Shown here: piece after piece, positions 7,870 through 16,223 of the stretch
Position numbering within the stretch: the stretch's first letter is position 1
How the letters are laid out: each line of letters opens with the position of its first letter
DNA from: Sphingobium yanoikuyae
GTDB lineage: Bacteria > Pseudomonadota > Alphaproteobacteria > Sphingomonadales > Sphingomonadaceae
Length of the DNA: 64,000 nt
Reading direction: 5' to 3'
Assembly (NCBI RefSeq): GCF_034424525.1
Contig: NZ_CP139979.1
Location: 1,736,001 to 1,800,000, forward strand
The notes under the pieces: model-generated
Seen by the model: only the letters and a program-made list of their open reading frames with translations
Told to the model about the DNA's origin: nothing
The model's database searches: none
Translations under genes and position numbers: made by a program

Positions 7870-10800
7870 ATGCTAAGACGATGCCGCATGACTGGATCGA
7901 ACAGCCAAGAGCCCGAAGCAGCGGTGACCGCCGTCAACCACGCGCGGGGGGCCGCCCCGGCGTCGGGCCTTAATTTCCAGGCGGCCGTGACCGCCATCGC
8001 CGCCGTTCATCTGCTCGACGGCAGTCCGGTCGGGTGGCTCGACGAGCTTGCTCATGACGCCCCGCTTGCGATCTGGGCGGAGAGCGGCGGACCGGGCGAT
8101 GATGTCCGTCTCGAGCTTGCCGCCGCCACGGTCGAGGTTCAGGCGAAGAGCGGGCTCCGTGCGGACGACAAGCTGTGGGACGCCCTGCTTGACCTAGCGC
8201 GCGGCCTGAACGCGAGACAGATTGCGTTCGGTGTCCTGGCGGTCTCCCCCGACAGCAGCCAGACGGTGCGGCACAAGCTCGAGCGCGACTTGCGCCTGAT
8301 CGGCAGCGGCCGGACCGACCGGCTTTTCGACATCGGCCACAAGTGGATTGCCAAGCTCGAGGCGGAGGGTTTCGACCTAGTGACCATCTCGCGCGGGCTC
8401 CGGATCCAGACGGTCGCCGCGACCGACGGCAATGTCGATGCCGTCCGCGCCGCCAAGGCCGTACTCGGGCGGCATTGCGGCAGCGCCGCCGCCGATCGGG
8501 CCTGGTATGCACTGCTCGAAGGCGCCCATACGCTGATCGCGCGCAAGGGCCGCTGGGATTTGCTGGCCGTTGTCCGGCTGCTCATGGCGGCTGGCGTGCC
8601 GCTGGCGCAGGACGGCTCGCGCGGCCGAGCGGCCGCGAAACTGATCGCCTGGGTCAGCAGCGCCAATCAGGACTTTATGGTGTTCGGCGCGGACCGGCCG
8701 ATCCCGCTCGACGATGCTTGGATCGCGCTGAACACGCGGCTGATCGACACGGCGGCGATGCCGGCCGATCCAGCGGCGGCGATCGCGCGCTATCGCGGTC
8801 TCGAACCACAAGGCAGCGGACAGGAGCGTGAGCGGACCTATGATGCCGAGTTCGTCGGCAGGTTCCGGCGTAGGGCGGTCATCGTCGCCGGCCCAGGACT
8901 TGGCAAATCGACGCTGCTTCGGCGGCAGGCGCAACGTTATAGCGGTGACGGCTATCCGGTGCTCAAGGTCCAGCTACGCAAGGTCGCGGCCTCGCTCGCG
9001 GCGGGGAAGACGTTCGAGGCAAGCGTCGTCCGCCACGGTCTGGATGGCTCGGGGATCGATTCTGGCAACCTTCCCGATCCCGGCGGCGATGGTTGGGTTC
9101 TGCTCGCCGATGGTCTCGACGAATGCGGCAGCGGGCAGGACGATGTGGCCGGTGGGCTGAGCCGCTTTGCCGCCGGACATCCCGAATGCCGCATCATCGT
9201 GACCACCCGGCCGATCGGCTATGAGACCGTGGCGCTGGCGGCTTGGCCGCATTACGAACTGACCCGGCCCGACAGCAGCAGCGCGGCCGCGCATGTCGGC
9301 CGGCTGATCGAGGCGATCGCGCCGGAGGGTAGTCCGCTCAAGGCGGATGGCGATGACGCCGCTATGGTGGCATTTCGCCGCGACGGGCCGGCGAACGAGA
9401 TCGGGACCGATCCGCAATTGCTGGGCATGGCGGCCTCGCTCATCGTGCGCGGCGAACCGCTCGGCGGCTCACGGACCCAGCTCTTCCAGCAGCTATTCTC
9501 ATCGGTCGAGCGCAGCGCGTCGGTGCAGGCGACGCGTCATGCGGTCGATCTGGAACTCGCGAAGGCGGTGCTCGACCGGCTTGGCTGGTGGGTCACCGCC
9601 GAGCCGCTCTGCGGATATGATGCCATCCTCAAGCACGCGACCGCGGACATTGCCGCGCGGCTCGGGACGAAGCCGCTTGCTGCTTCGCGGCAGGTGCGCG
9701 ACGCCATGCAGTTCTGGGAACGGATCGGCGTGATCGAGCGGATCCATCACCGCCACATGCCGCTCCTCGCCTTCGTGCATAAGAGTTTCGGTGAATATGC
9801 CGCGGCTCGTCACCTGGCGGGGATGGACGATGACGCACGGGCGGACGCGTTGCGGGAAGTCGCACGCTCGGCCGAGTGGGCCGAGGTGCTGAGCTTCGCT
9901 GCCGGCCTCGGCTTGGGCGCCACCGTCGTCGATACGCTGCTCGGAGAAGGCGAACTGGCGCGGGCGGTGACGATCGCGGCCGATCTCGCGGTCGATCTCC
10001 CGCGCGATATCGCCGAGCGCCTGGGCGACACCGCCTTCGCCGCGCTCGAACAGGGGCACCGCGATCGCATGAAGATCGCCTTCGCGCTGGTAACATTTGC
10101 GGCGCGCCATCCCGAGGTGATCGGCCCAAAAGCCGCCGAGCGGCTCGATGCGGCGGATGAGGAATTGCAGCAAATCGCCTGGGCCTGCGCGGTTGAAACC
10201 GGTCCCCGCTATCATGATCCCGACCGCGCCGCGCAGCACGCGGTGGCGATGCTCGAACGCGAAGGCTCGGGCGTGCGGACCTCGATCATGGGCGGCATCC
10301 GGCTGATGCGCTCGGACCGCTTCGACCTCGCGCGGCGTATGGCACTTACCAACCTCAAGCTCCTCGCCACTCGCCTCAGCAAGACCGAAATCGAGGCGCA
10401 CGTCGGCCGGCTGACCGCCGACGGCAATTCGGCAACGGTCAGGTTCCTGCAGGACGTCACCGATCTCGTCGAGCCCTTGGGAATCAGGCCGAATTGGCCC
10501 AAGCGTCGCGCGGGTTCGCTGTCGGACATGATGCGTCGCGATAGCGAATATGGCCAAGCTGAGACCAGGGCGATGCACCGTTTGATGGACGCTATCGCCA
10601 GTGCGATCGGCATGGACATGCAGGGCACGCCCGCCGAACCCCTCGACGTCAACCGACATCCCCTGCTTCAGCTCTCGGCGCTGATCCAGATCATCGGCTA
10701 TTGGGAGTCCGACGGACGCGAGGTCTGGTCCTGGGACAAACCCTATTCGCGCGAGGCCGTTGCCGAGATCTTGCGCGTGGTCATTGTCCTCTCGGACATC

Positions 10801-11844
10801 GATTGCGTGCGGCTTGCGCGCGAGGTCGCAACGATCCGCCGCAAACTGGCCGATGAATGGCGATCCATTTTTTTCTGGGCGCTCTCGGATATTCATCAGG
10901 TCGATGTTGACGATCCACGGTGGGAACGGCTTGCCGAGGCCTCGCCCGACCTCGCGCTGGTCGAGCGCGCCGTTGAACATGAGGCCGTCTGGGTCATGTC
11001 GGTCGCCACCGAAATCCTCGCCCGCGCCGGGACCAGTTCCGAACATGTTGCGAAAATGTTGGCCACCAAATCCGGCCTCGCCCTCGCATCGGCAGGCTAT
11101 CTGGCATTACAATTGGGCGAACCAGCCGGCAGCACTCTCCTGCTCGATCGCCTCGAAGGTCCGCATGTCGGCGGGATGCGGCATCTCTTCTATAATCTGG
11201 GGTCGACCGCGACGGCATGGACCGAGCGCATCGCCGCCGTGGCCGAGCGCCACATTCTTGGGCAATCCGAATGGACCGCCAATGCCGCGGCGAAGTTCAT
11301 TCTCGGCAGGGCCAAGGCCGGCGCCGCAATCGATCCCGATATGCTATGGCGCAGCTATCGGCATTGGCAGACACATGAACCGCGCAATGACGCCGGCGGC
11401 GTCATTCCCGATACGCCGCGCGCGCCGCTGTTCGATGCATTGCTGGTCAGGCATGCGGTCAGCGACGACCAACTCATCGAAGCCGCCGGCGATTATCGCC
11501 ACGATGTAAGCAAGTCGGCCAAAGAACAGCTGATGGCGCGCGCCGCGCAGGATCCCGCCTTCGTTCGGCGGCTCGGCGCCGGCATTGTCGACGGCACGCT
11601 CGGCCCCCACCTCACCCGCGAGCTTCTGTCTGCCAGCGTGCCGCTCGACGCGGACACGATCGAAACGATCGTGCAGCGTCTCGACGATCCCTCGCCGCAA
11701 TGGCGGCTTGCCGCATCGGCGATCCTGCGGGCCGATGCGCTACCTCGGGCGCGCGTCCATACACTGCTCGCGCAACTTGCACGCGACGAGCGAGCCGAGA
11801 TCCGCGAGGCGGCGGCCCGTATCGAACAGGATCTGTCAACCTAG
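7870..11844 (+). CDS. NACHT-type STAND NTPase with N-terminal nuclease-like domain (candidate anti-phage sensor)
   Basis: A 1,324-residue protein. Residues about 30-100 resemble a PDDEXK/Cap4-like nuclease (GLNFQAAVTAI, GDDVRLEL at 76-83, then VEVQAKSG at 88-95 giving the E-x-Q-x-K signature). A NACHT NTPase follows with Walker A GPGLGKST at 341-348, Walker B LLADGLDECG at 411-420 and IIVTTRP downstream. The region FVHKSFGEYAAARHL is typical of the helical part after the NTPase core, and the remaining 600 residues look like HEAT-type repeats. Such proteins are known as bacterial NLR-like defence proteins that trigger DNA damage or cell death on infection. The start may instead be the ATG at 7888; neither has a clear ribosome binding site. 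The gene appears intact, unlike its divergent neighbour. The defence role is inferred from architecture and island context. Confidence 0.78.
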   Translation: MLRRCRMTGSNSQEPEAAVTAVNHARGAAPASGLNFQAAVTAIAAVHLLDGSPVGWLDELAHDAPLAIWAESGGPGDDVRLELAAATVEVQAKSGLRADDKLWDALLDLARGLNARQIAFGVLAVSPDSSQTVRHKLERDLRLIGSGRTDRLFDIGHKWIAKLEAEGFDLVTISRGLRIQTVAATDGNVDAVRAAKAVLGRHCGSAAADRAWYALLEGAHTLIARKGRWDLLAVVRLLMAAGVPLAQDGSRGRAAAKLIAWVSSANQDFMVFGADRPIPLDDAWIALNTRLIDTAAMPADPAAAIARYRGLEPQGSGQERERTYDAEFVGRFRRRAVIVAGPGLGKSTLLRRQAQRYSGDGYPVLKVQLRKVAASLAAGKTFEASVVRHGLDGSGIDSGNLPDPGGDGWVLLADGLDECGSGQDDVAGGLSRFAAGHPECRIIVTTRPIGYETVALAAWPHYELTRPDSSSAAAHVGRLIEAIAPEGSPLKADGDDAAMVAFRRDGPANEIGTDPQLLGMAASLIVRGEPLGGSRTQLFQQLFSSVERSASVQATRHAVDLELAKAVLDRLGWWVTAEPLCGYDAILKHATADIAARLGTKPLAASRQVRDAMQFWERIGVIERIHHRHMPLLAFVHKSFGEYAAARHLAGMDDDARADALREVARSAEWAEVLSFAAGLGLGATVVDTLLGEGELARAVTIAADLAVDLPRDIAERLGDTAFAALEQGHRDRMKIAFALVTFAARHPEVIGPKAAERLDAADEELQQIAWACAVETGPRYHDPDRAAQHAVAMLEREGSGVRTSIMGGIRLMRSDRFDLARRMALTNLKLLATRLSKTEIEAHVGRLTADGNSATVRFLQDVTDLVEPLGIRPNWPKRRAGSLSDMMRRDSEYGQAETRAMHRLMDAIASAIGMDMQGTPAEPLDVNRHPLLQLSALIQIIGYWESDGREVWSWDKPYSREAVAEILRVVIVLSDIDCVRLAREVATIRRKLADEWRSIFFWALSDIHQVDVDDPRWERLAEASPDLALVERAVEHEAVWVMSVATEILARAGTSSEHVAKMLATKSGLALASAGYLALQLGEPAGSTLLLDRLEGPHVGGMRHLFYNLGSTATAWTERIAAVAERHILGQSEWTANAAAKFILGRAKAGAAIDPDMLWRSYRHWQTHEPRNDAGGVIPDTPRAPLFDALLVRHAVSDDQLIEAAGDYRHDVSKSAKEQLMARAAQDPAFVRRLGAGIVDGTLGPHLTRELLSASVPLDADTIETIVQRLDDPSPQWRLAASAILRADALPRARVHTLLAQLARDERAEIREAAARIEQDLST

Positions 11845-12565
11845 CCGGCTAGCGGCGCGCCGCAGCCCGACCGTGCGGGCGCTGGCGCGCGAAGCTTCTC
11901 ACCACACTCAGCTCGTCCATACCGTACTGGCCCAGATCGCGTCATGGGTGCGTGAGGCCAGGCAGGTGACGTCGCGCAGCGCATGGAAGCGCTCGAGCGC
12001 CGCATAGTCGAAGCCGCGGCCCGGATTGATCCGGTTGACCAGTAGCGCGCGCTATGCGCTGCGATGACCTGACCTGACCTGACCTGACCTGACCTGACCT
12101 GACCTGACCTGACCTACAAACTGCTGAAGGCCAACGCTGGTTAGCTGAGCCATTCCAGTGAATCGCTTGTTCTCTCCAACCCCGCCAAGCTTGATTGCGA
12201 GGCGGCTTTCGACCCTGCATTTCTGACAGCGGTCGACCAGTTTGAGCCATTACAGTTCGACTAGTTAGTGTCGGCTATCTGCAATGAATCCGCCATTCCC
12301 AACTGCCGCGGTCAGGCTAGAATAATAAACGGACGAGGGTGACCGTTAGCCACTCAACAGTGTTTCGGGCAGTACTATCTGAAAAATAATCCTTCATTAT
12401 CAGATATTTTTCTTGAAAAAATACATCGTGCTTGATGGCGTGATAAAAACTAAAAACTCACGCAAATAATTTCAATCTCACTTGCAATTTGTTACTTTTC
12501 TAGCATATTGCGGTAGGGGGCACTTAGACCATGCCGCATGCTTTGACTTACCGGGGGCAGTCTTA
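11845..12565. other. Gap with tandem repeat, possible gene remnant and AT-rich leader
   Basis: About 720 bases with no accepted gene. On the minus strand, 11908-12064 can be read as a sensible protein tail (NPGRGFDYAALERFHALRDV, then ASRTHDAIWAS) ending at a TGA and losing its upstream part at the TGACC repeat; it may be the remnant of a gene but I do not recognise the family. The repeat lies at 12065-12114. From 12340 to 12500 the sequence becomes markedly AT-rich, with an inverted repeat TATCTGA/TCAGATA at 12376-12382 and 12400-12406, and probably carries the promoter of the exported-protein cassette. Confidence 0.45.
12065..12114. repeat. Pentanucleotide tandem repeat, TGACC x 10
   Basis: Ten perfect copies of TGACC run without interruption and end with one extra T. 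The unit is not a multiple of three, so inside a coding or leader sequence a change in copy number would change frame or spacing. It stands about 450 bases before the exported-protein cassette and at the broken end of the minus-strand gene remnant. Perfect repetition suggests recent expansion by slippage. Confidence 0.95.
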
Positions 12566-13693
12566 ATGCGCTCAAGCTTTCGGTTCTTTGTCGCCATAAT
12601 CACCGTCAGCGCTGCAGCACCTGTCGCGGTCGCGCAGGATGTCGTCCCGAAGTTACAAGCCGAGCAGGACATTGAGCGGTTGAAGGAGCGCGCAGCGCTC
12701 GAACGTGCCCGGGCCGACATCATCGCCGCGAGGCTTGAGCCCATGAAAGGACTAGCGGGGGAAGGGAAAGTCACGCTGGGTGAGGGGGCTGGCCAAACCG
12801 AGGCATGGCTCCTGTCGAGCGACGCTGTCGGAGCGGCCGCCGCTATCATTGCCGGTCAGCTCGGCTCGGGTCCGCACGTGATATTGGCCGGTGACGAGGC
12901 CCTCTCGTTCAAGCCGCTGACGGCATTTGGCGCAGAGAGTTCTTCGTTGCAACTGCAGCTTGCGGAAGCAGTCGGAGGCGCGCCCAAGAGCTGCGGCGGC
13001 GGAGGAGACCTTAACATTGCCGCCGCGCCGATCATCCCACTAATTGCGGGCATCGCCAGCAGCCTCCGCACCGACACCGAGGTGCGAGGAGTCCCCGTTG
13101 AAGCCAAGGACCGGCTGCTGGCGACCGCGCTGGCGCGCAGGCTGGCCGGCAGGGCCTTGATCCCGGCGGCGCTGACCGCGCCCGACGAGGCCAGTTCAAC
13201 AGCTATGCAGCAACTCGGCAACATCCGAAAGTTGGCGAGCACCGCAGCCCGCGTTTCACGGTGCCTTGCCACGGTAAAGAAACCGAGCGAGGTCGCGAAG
13301 ACCTCGGCGGCCGAACTTACCGCCGCGCTTGCGCGAGCGACGACGTTTCAGACCGCAATTGGCACTCCCGATGCGTCCGGGTCGCCCCCGCTCGCGAACC
13401 TTTTAGTGCTGGAAGCCCTGAAAAAGTCCAGTCCCACCGTGGTGCGCGTGCACCTGGACAAGGCGAACGGCACGTTGATCACCCGGCGGAACCTCTGGAC
13501 GGCGCTTGGAGCGCAAGCGGTCGCAGTGAGCGGCGGCGTCGTAGCGAGCTTCACCGCGACTAAGTCAGCGTCGGGAACGGTCACGCAGGCCGGCGTCGTG
13601 CGCTGCACGACGAGGCTCGCTGGTCTCAGGTCGATCCAGACCAACACTGCTGCGGCCGCCAACTGCAGATTAGTCGAGGGAGAAGGTCGATGA
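12566..13693 (+). CDS. Exported coiled-coil protein of unknown function
   Basis: I do not recognise the family. Starting at the ATG at 12566 gives a 375-residue protein with a clean signal peptide (MRSSFRFFVAIITVSA, cut after APVAVAQ). A short charged coiled-coil segment follows (QAEQDIERLKERAALERARA), then an alanine-rich domain with GGGGDLNIAAAPII, and four scattered cysteines in the mature part that could form disulfides. An upstream in-frame start at 12482 would add 28 residues that spoil the signal peptide. The stop overlaps the ATG of the metalloprotease gene by four bases (ATGA), so the two are translationally coupled. A role as inhibitor, substrate or partner of the two following proteases is possible but is a guess. 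Confidence 0.75.
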   Translation: MRSSFRFFVAIITVSAAAPVAVAQDVVPKLQAEQDIERLKERAALERARADIIAARLEPMKGLAGEGKVTLGEGAGQTEAWLLSSDAVGAAAAIIAGQLGSGPHVILAGDEALSFKPLTAFGAESSSLQLQLAEAVGGAPKSCGGGGDLNIAAAPIIPLIAGIASSLRTDTEVRGVPVEAKDRLLATALARRLAGRALIPAALTAPDEASSTAMQQLGNIRKLASTAARVSRCLATVKKPSEVAKTSAAELTAALARATTFQTAIGTPDASGSPPLANLLVLEALKKSSPTVVRVHLDKANGTLITRRNLWTALGAQAVAVSGGVVASFTATKSASGTVTQAGVVRCTTRLAGLRSIQTNTAAAANCRLVEGEGR

Positions 13694-14490
13694 CGGGACT
13701 GTTCCGGTGGATATCGCTGGCGCTCGCGCTTGTGACGGTGGGAGCCGTTGCCGCGACTGGACCGACCGCCGACAAAGAAGCGAAGGTCGTTGTCACGCCT
13801 GCGGCGCCTGTAGGCAACACGACGAACGCCGCGCCGACTCTGAGAGAAGCGCAAGCGCGCCCAGCGGATACGTTGGCTATCGACCGCCCGTTCGCCTTCA
13901 TCTCGCTCGCCAACGTTTGGCGCTTTACTGATGGACAGCCGAAACGGATTCCAGTTTGCTGGGAAACTACGGGGTCAGCACAGGAGAAGGCTTGGGTTAA
14001 ACAGGCCATCGCGGCATCGTGGGAGGCGGGCTCGGGGATACGTTTCGACTGGCGGGAGACGTGCCCGGAGGGGCTGCAGGGCATCCGGATCCAGGTGGCC
14101 GACCAAGGGGCTCACACCAAGGGCCTTGGCGTCGAGTTGCGCGGCGTCCGCAACGGCATGGTGTTGAACTTCGCTTTCGGCGCTTGGAACCAGCCTTGCG
14201 CGACCCAGCGCGAATACTGCATTAAGGTCATAGCGGTGCATGAGTTTGGCCACGCGCTGGCCTTCTCGCATGAGCAGAACAGGCCTGACGCACCTGGCGA
14301 GTGCGCGATCCAGCGGCAGGGCAGCGACGGCACGCTGCTACTCACGCCCTACGATCCAGACAGCGTTATGAACTATTGCAATGCAACTTATAACAACGAC
14401 GGGAAACTCAGCCAGTTCGACCGCTTCGCCGCGCAAGCGCTCTATTGTGCGCCCGACGCGGCGCTATGCAAACCCACTGCGCTCAATTGA
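13690..14490 (+). CDS. Exported metzincin-type zinc metalloprotease (astacin-like)
   Basis: A 266-residue protein with an N-terminal signal peptide (LFRWISLALALVTVGAVAAT). The zinc site HEFGHALAFSHEQ fits HExxHxxxxxH, with the usual metzincin glycine replaced by alanine, and is followed by the Met-turn SVMNYC. The HEQ continuation and the Met-turn tyrosine look more like astacin (M12A) than matrixin. It would act in the periplasm or outside the cell. The gene is the middle member of a three-gene cassette; its ATG overlaps the previous stop and its end overlaps the likely start of the next gene. The natural substrate is unknown. A 60-residue Thr/Ala/Pro-rich segment between signal peptide and catalytic domain could be a propeptide or linker. 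Confidence 0.85.
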   Translation: MTGLFRWISLALALVTVGAVAATGPTADKEAKVVVTPAAPVGNTTNAAPTLREAQARPADTLAIDRPFAFISLANVWRFTDGQPKRIPVCWETTGSAQEKAWVKQAIAASWEAGSGIRFDWRETCPEGLQGIRIQVADQGAHTKGLGVELRGVRNGMVLNFAFGAWNQPCATQREYCIKVIAVHEFGHALAFSHEQNRPDAPGECAIQRQGSDGTLLLTPYDPDSVMNYCNATYNNDGKLSQFDRFAAQALYCAPDAALCKPTALN

Positions 14491-15506
14491 CCCGTAGCAG
14501 TTCGCCTTACCTCCACCTTATGGTGAGCTTGATGGCGTTACTGGCGGGGGCGCCCGCCACGGCCCAGGTCGCGACGGAGGTGAGAAGCCAAGTCCGGCGG
14601 GCGGTCGTCCGCCTCGAGATCTCGGGTATCGGAAGCGACGGTATGAAGGAGAGCAAGGTCGGAACCGGCTTTTTGGTCACCGAGGACGGTTACGTCCTCA
14701 CCGCCGAGCACAACGTCCTCTACAAGAACTCCGAGGCCTACTCTAGCGACCGCAAGATCGTAGCATTTGTCAACATCGCACAGGGTCTGCCGCTGGAGGC
14801 GCAGTTAATATCGACCGACGCTAGCCTCGGGGTAGCGATACTTAAACTTCCTGAGGAAACGGAGCTCAGGTACCAACCGGTCCCACTCTGCATGGACGCG
14901 GAGCCGAAGGCCAACGACGGGCTCGTGGCGTTCGGTTTCCCCGAAGGGCAGCAGTTCGCCGCCCGCGACGGCCCGCTGGACTCGAAGGACGGGGTCGGCG
15001 CTCGATGGCAGACGGGCATTTTCGCCATGCCTGGCATGAGCGGTGGACCGGTGACCGACATACAGGGACGTGTTGTCGCCATAATGGAGTCGGGGTCGAC
15101 GCAAGGCGGACCGCGCTCGACGGTGACTCCCATCCGATGGGCTACCCGGCTCCTGAGCCTCGCACAGCCTTTGTGGGTCAGCTGTGCGCAGACGGCGACC
15201 GTCTCGTCCAGCACCGACGTCATAAGCGTCTCGGCGAGCGTCGACTTGATCAATGACGACCATTTGGGCATGTCCGCACGTTCGCGAATGTTCCGGCAGA
15301 TCATCACGCCGACGCCGGGATACCGCATCGTAAGCACTGCAGTTACAGCGACCTCCGCAAACAACAACTCCGAGCCTTCGGTCGCGCTGCAGCCGGACGG
15401 GTCGGCGGAGTTTCGCGTCAACTTGACAAGCGGACCGGTATTCGACCGCTGGCGAGGTTGGTGGAAGGGCGTAGTGGTCACCCGGCAGCGGCGTATTTCC
15501 CCTTGA
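14466..15506 (+). CDS. Exported trypsin-like (S1/HtrA-fold) protein, catalytic Asp apparently missing
   Basis: The protein of about 346 residues begins with a signal peptide (hydrophobic LMVSLMALLAGAPATAQ). The trypsin-like fold is shown by VGTGFLVTEDGYVLTAEHNV (His of the triad) and FAMPGMSGGPV (Ser nucleophile with GxSGGP). In HtrA-type relatives the third triad member lies in D-x-x-x-D-L-A; here the matching stretch is DASLGVAILKL, so a glycine stands where the Asp is expected. It may be weakly active, inactive, or use another acid. There is no PDZ domain; the last 120 residues form a separate beta-rich domain. I chose the ATG at 14466; 14445 (TTG) and 14520 (ATG) are alternatives. It is the last gene of the cassette with the metalloprotease. 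Confidence 0.75.
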   Translation: MQTHCAQLTRSSSPYLHLMVSLMALLAGAPATAQVATEVRSQVRRAVVRLEISGIGSDGMKESKVGTGFLVTEDGYVLTAEHNVLYKNSEAYSSDRKIVAFVNIAQGLPLEAQLISTDASLGVAILKLPEETELRYQPVPLCMDAEPKANDGLVAFGFPEGQQFAARDGPLDSKDGVGARWQTGIFAMPGMSGGPVTDIQGRVVAIMESGSTQGGPRSTVTPIRWATRLLSLAQPLWVSCAQTATVSSSTDVISVSASVDLINDDHLGMSARSRMFRQIITPTPGYRIVSTAVTATSANNNSEPSVALQPDGSAEFRVNLTSGPVFDRWRGWWKGVVVTRQRRISP

Positions 15507-15692
15507 TGTAAGTGATACGGGTGCCGTGAGAGTGGGAAACATGCCCAGTCCGTATCCCGCACTGGCGGGGAACGACTTTCACACCTGAGAAAGGCTGGTT
15601 CCGCCGGAAGCCGGCATTCAAAGATTTAATTGGGACGGCAGAAATGTCCCAAGTCCCGTGTTGGAGCGTCATGCCATCCCCATGTTGTAACT
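15507..15692. other. Short gap between convergent genes, with a hairpin
   Basis: The 186 bases between the serine-protease gene and the convergent small gene hold an inverted repeat TTGGGAC/GTCCCAA at 15630-15636 and 15646-15652. It lacks a T-run and is only a weak terminator candidate. I see no gene here. Confidence 0.35.
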
Positions 15693-15941
15693 TCAGGCAC
15701 AGGCTTGATCTAGTGCACGCCGCACCAAGGCCCAAGGGCCGTCACGTCTGGGATGAGTCTTTACCGTCACTCGAGTGTCGATCGCAGGAACGTGCAACCT
15801 GGGCGTTTCCGTCTGCTCGATATGGACGCTGTAGTCGCTGATTTCGGCGAGGTTGCTGAGGTTGGCGATTACCATCCTGCCGATTTCACGGGGGGCGGTC
15901 TCAACCCCTCCCGGCCAAACTTCGATTTTCACGATCATCAC
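15693..15941 (-). CDS. Small conserved-looking protein of unknown function, 82 residues
   Basis: The protein has an even, plausible composition (MMIVKIEVWPGG..., MVIANLSNLAEISDYSVHIE, and a C-terminal WALVRRALDQACA). I recall small proteins with this general plan (beta strands followed by a short amphipathic helix with a Trp and Leu pattern) from mobile elements of alphaproteobacteria, but cannot name a family. It lies between the protease cassette and the LuxR-type regulator, on the same strand as the latter, and could be cotranscribed with it across a 280-base gap, though the gap makes a separate promoter more likely. Confidence 0.55.
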   Translation of the reverse strand: MMIVKIEVWPGGVETAPREIGRMVIANLSNLAEISDYSVHIEQTETPRLHVPAIDTRVTVKTHPRRDGPWALVRRALDQACA

Positions 15942-16146
15942 CGATGGAGGCTCCTTTCCCGGTCATGCGGTTATGCTGCATAGCAGAGATCGTTCCACCG
16001 TTGCGGCAGCGGCATTACGTCCGTAATTTCCCGGATCATCGTCGAGCCCGCGTGGCGCTGCGCGCGCCAAAGGCATCACTGCCGACGATCGGTGGCGGTG
16101 AGTCTAGCCGCCCGAGTTTGACCACGGGAATGCCGGAAATCTGGCA

Positions 16147-16187
16147 TTTATCCCACATTTTCTGAAAACCGTAATTTGCGGGATAAA
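16147..16187. repeat. Inverted repeat with TTTATCCC arms
   Basis: TTTATCCC at 16147-16154 is mirrored by GGGATAAA at 16180-16187, and the arms continue with partial symmetry (CACATTTT against CGCAAATT read on the other strand). The 11-15 base arms around an 11-base centre resemble a protein binding site such as a regulator operator or a recombinase core. It lies 37 bases downstream of the LuxR-type gene, so it does not look like that gene's promoter. Confidence 0.5.
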
Positions 16188-16223
16188 ACGTCACAGGGTG
16201 GCGGAGGAGCGCAGATCCACAGA

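Noticed and set aside
9499..11046. 515-codon minus-strand frame inside the NACHT gene
   Set aside because: Antisense shadow; the plus strand has the conserved NTPase and repeat region.
12065..12114. CRISPR array
   Set aside because: The repeats are five bases and directly adjacent; there are no spacers and no cas genes.
12376..12406. TATCTGA/TCAGATA inverted repeat as a terminator of the NACHT gene
   Set aside because: It is over 500 bases downstream, the stem is only seven AT-rich pairs and the loop is 17 bases.
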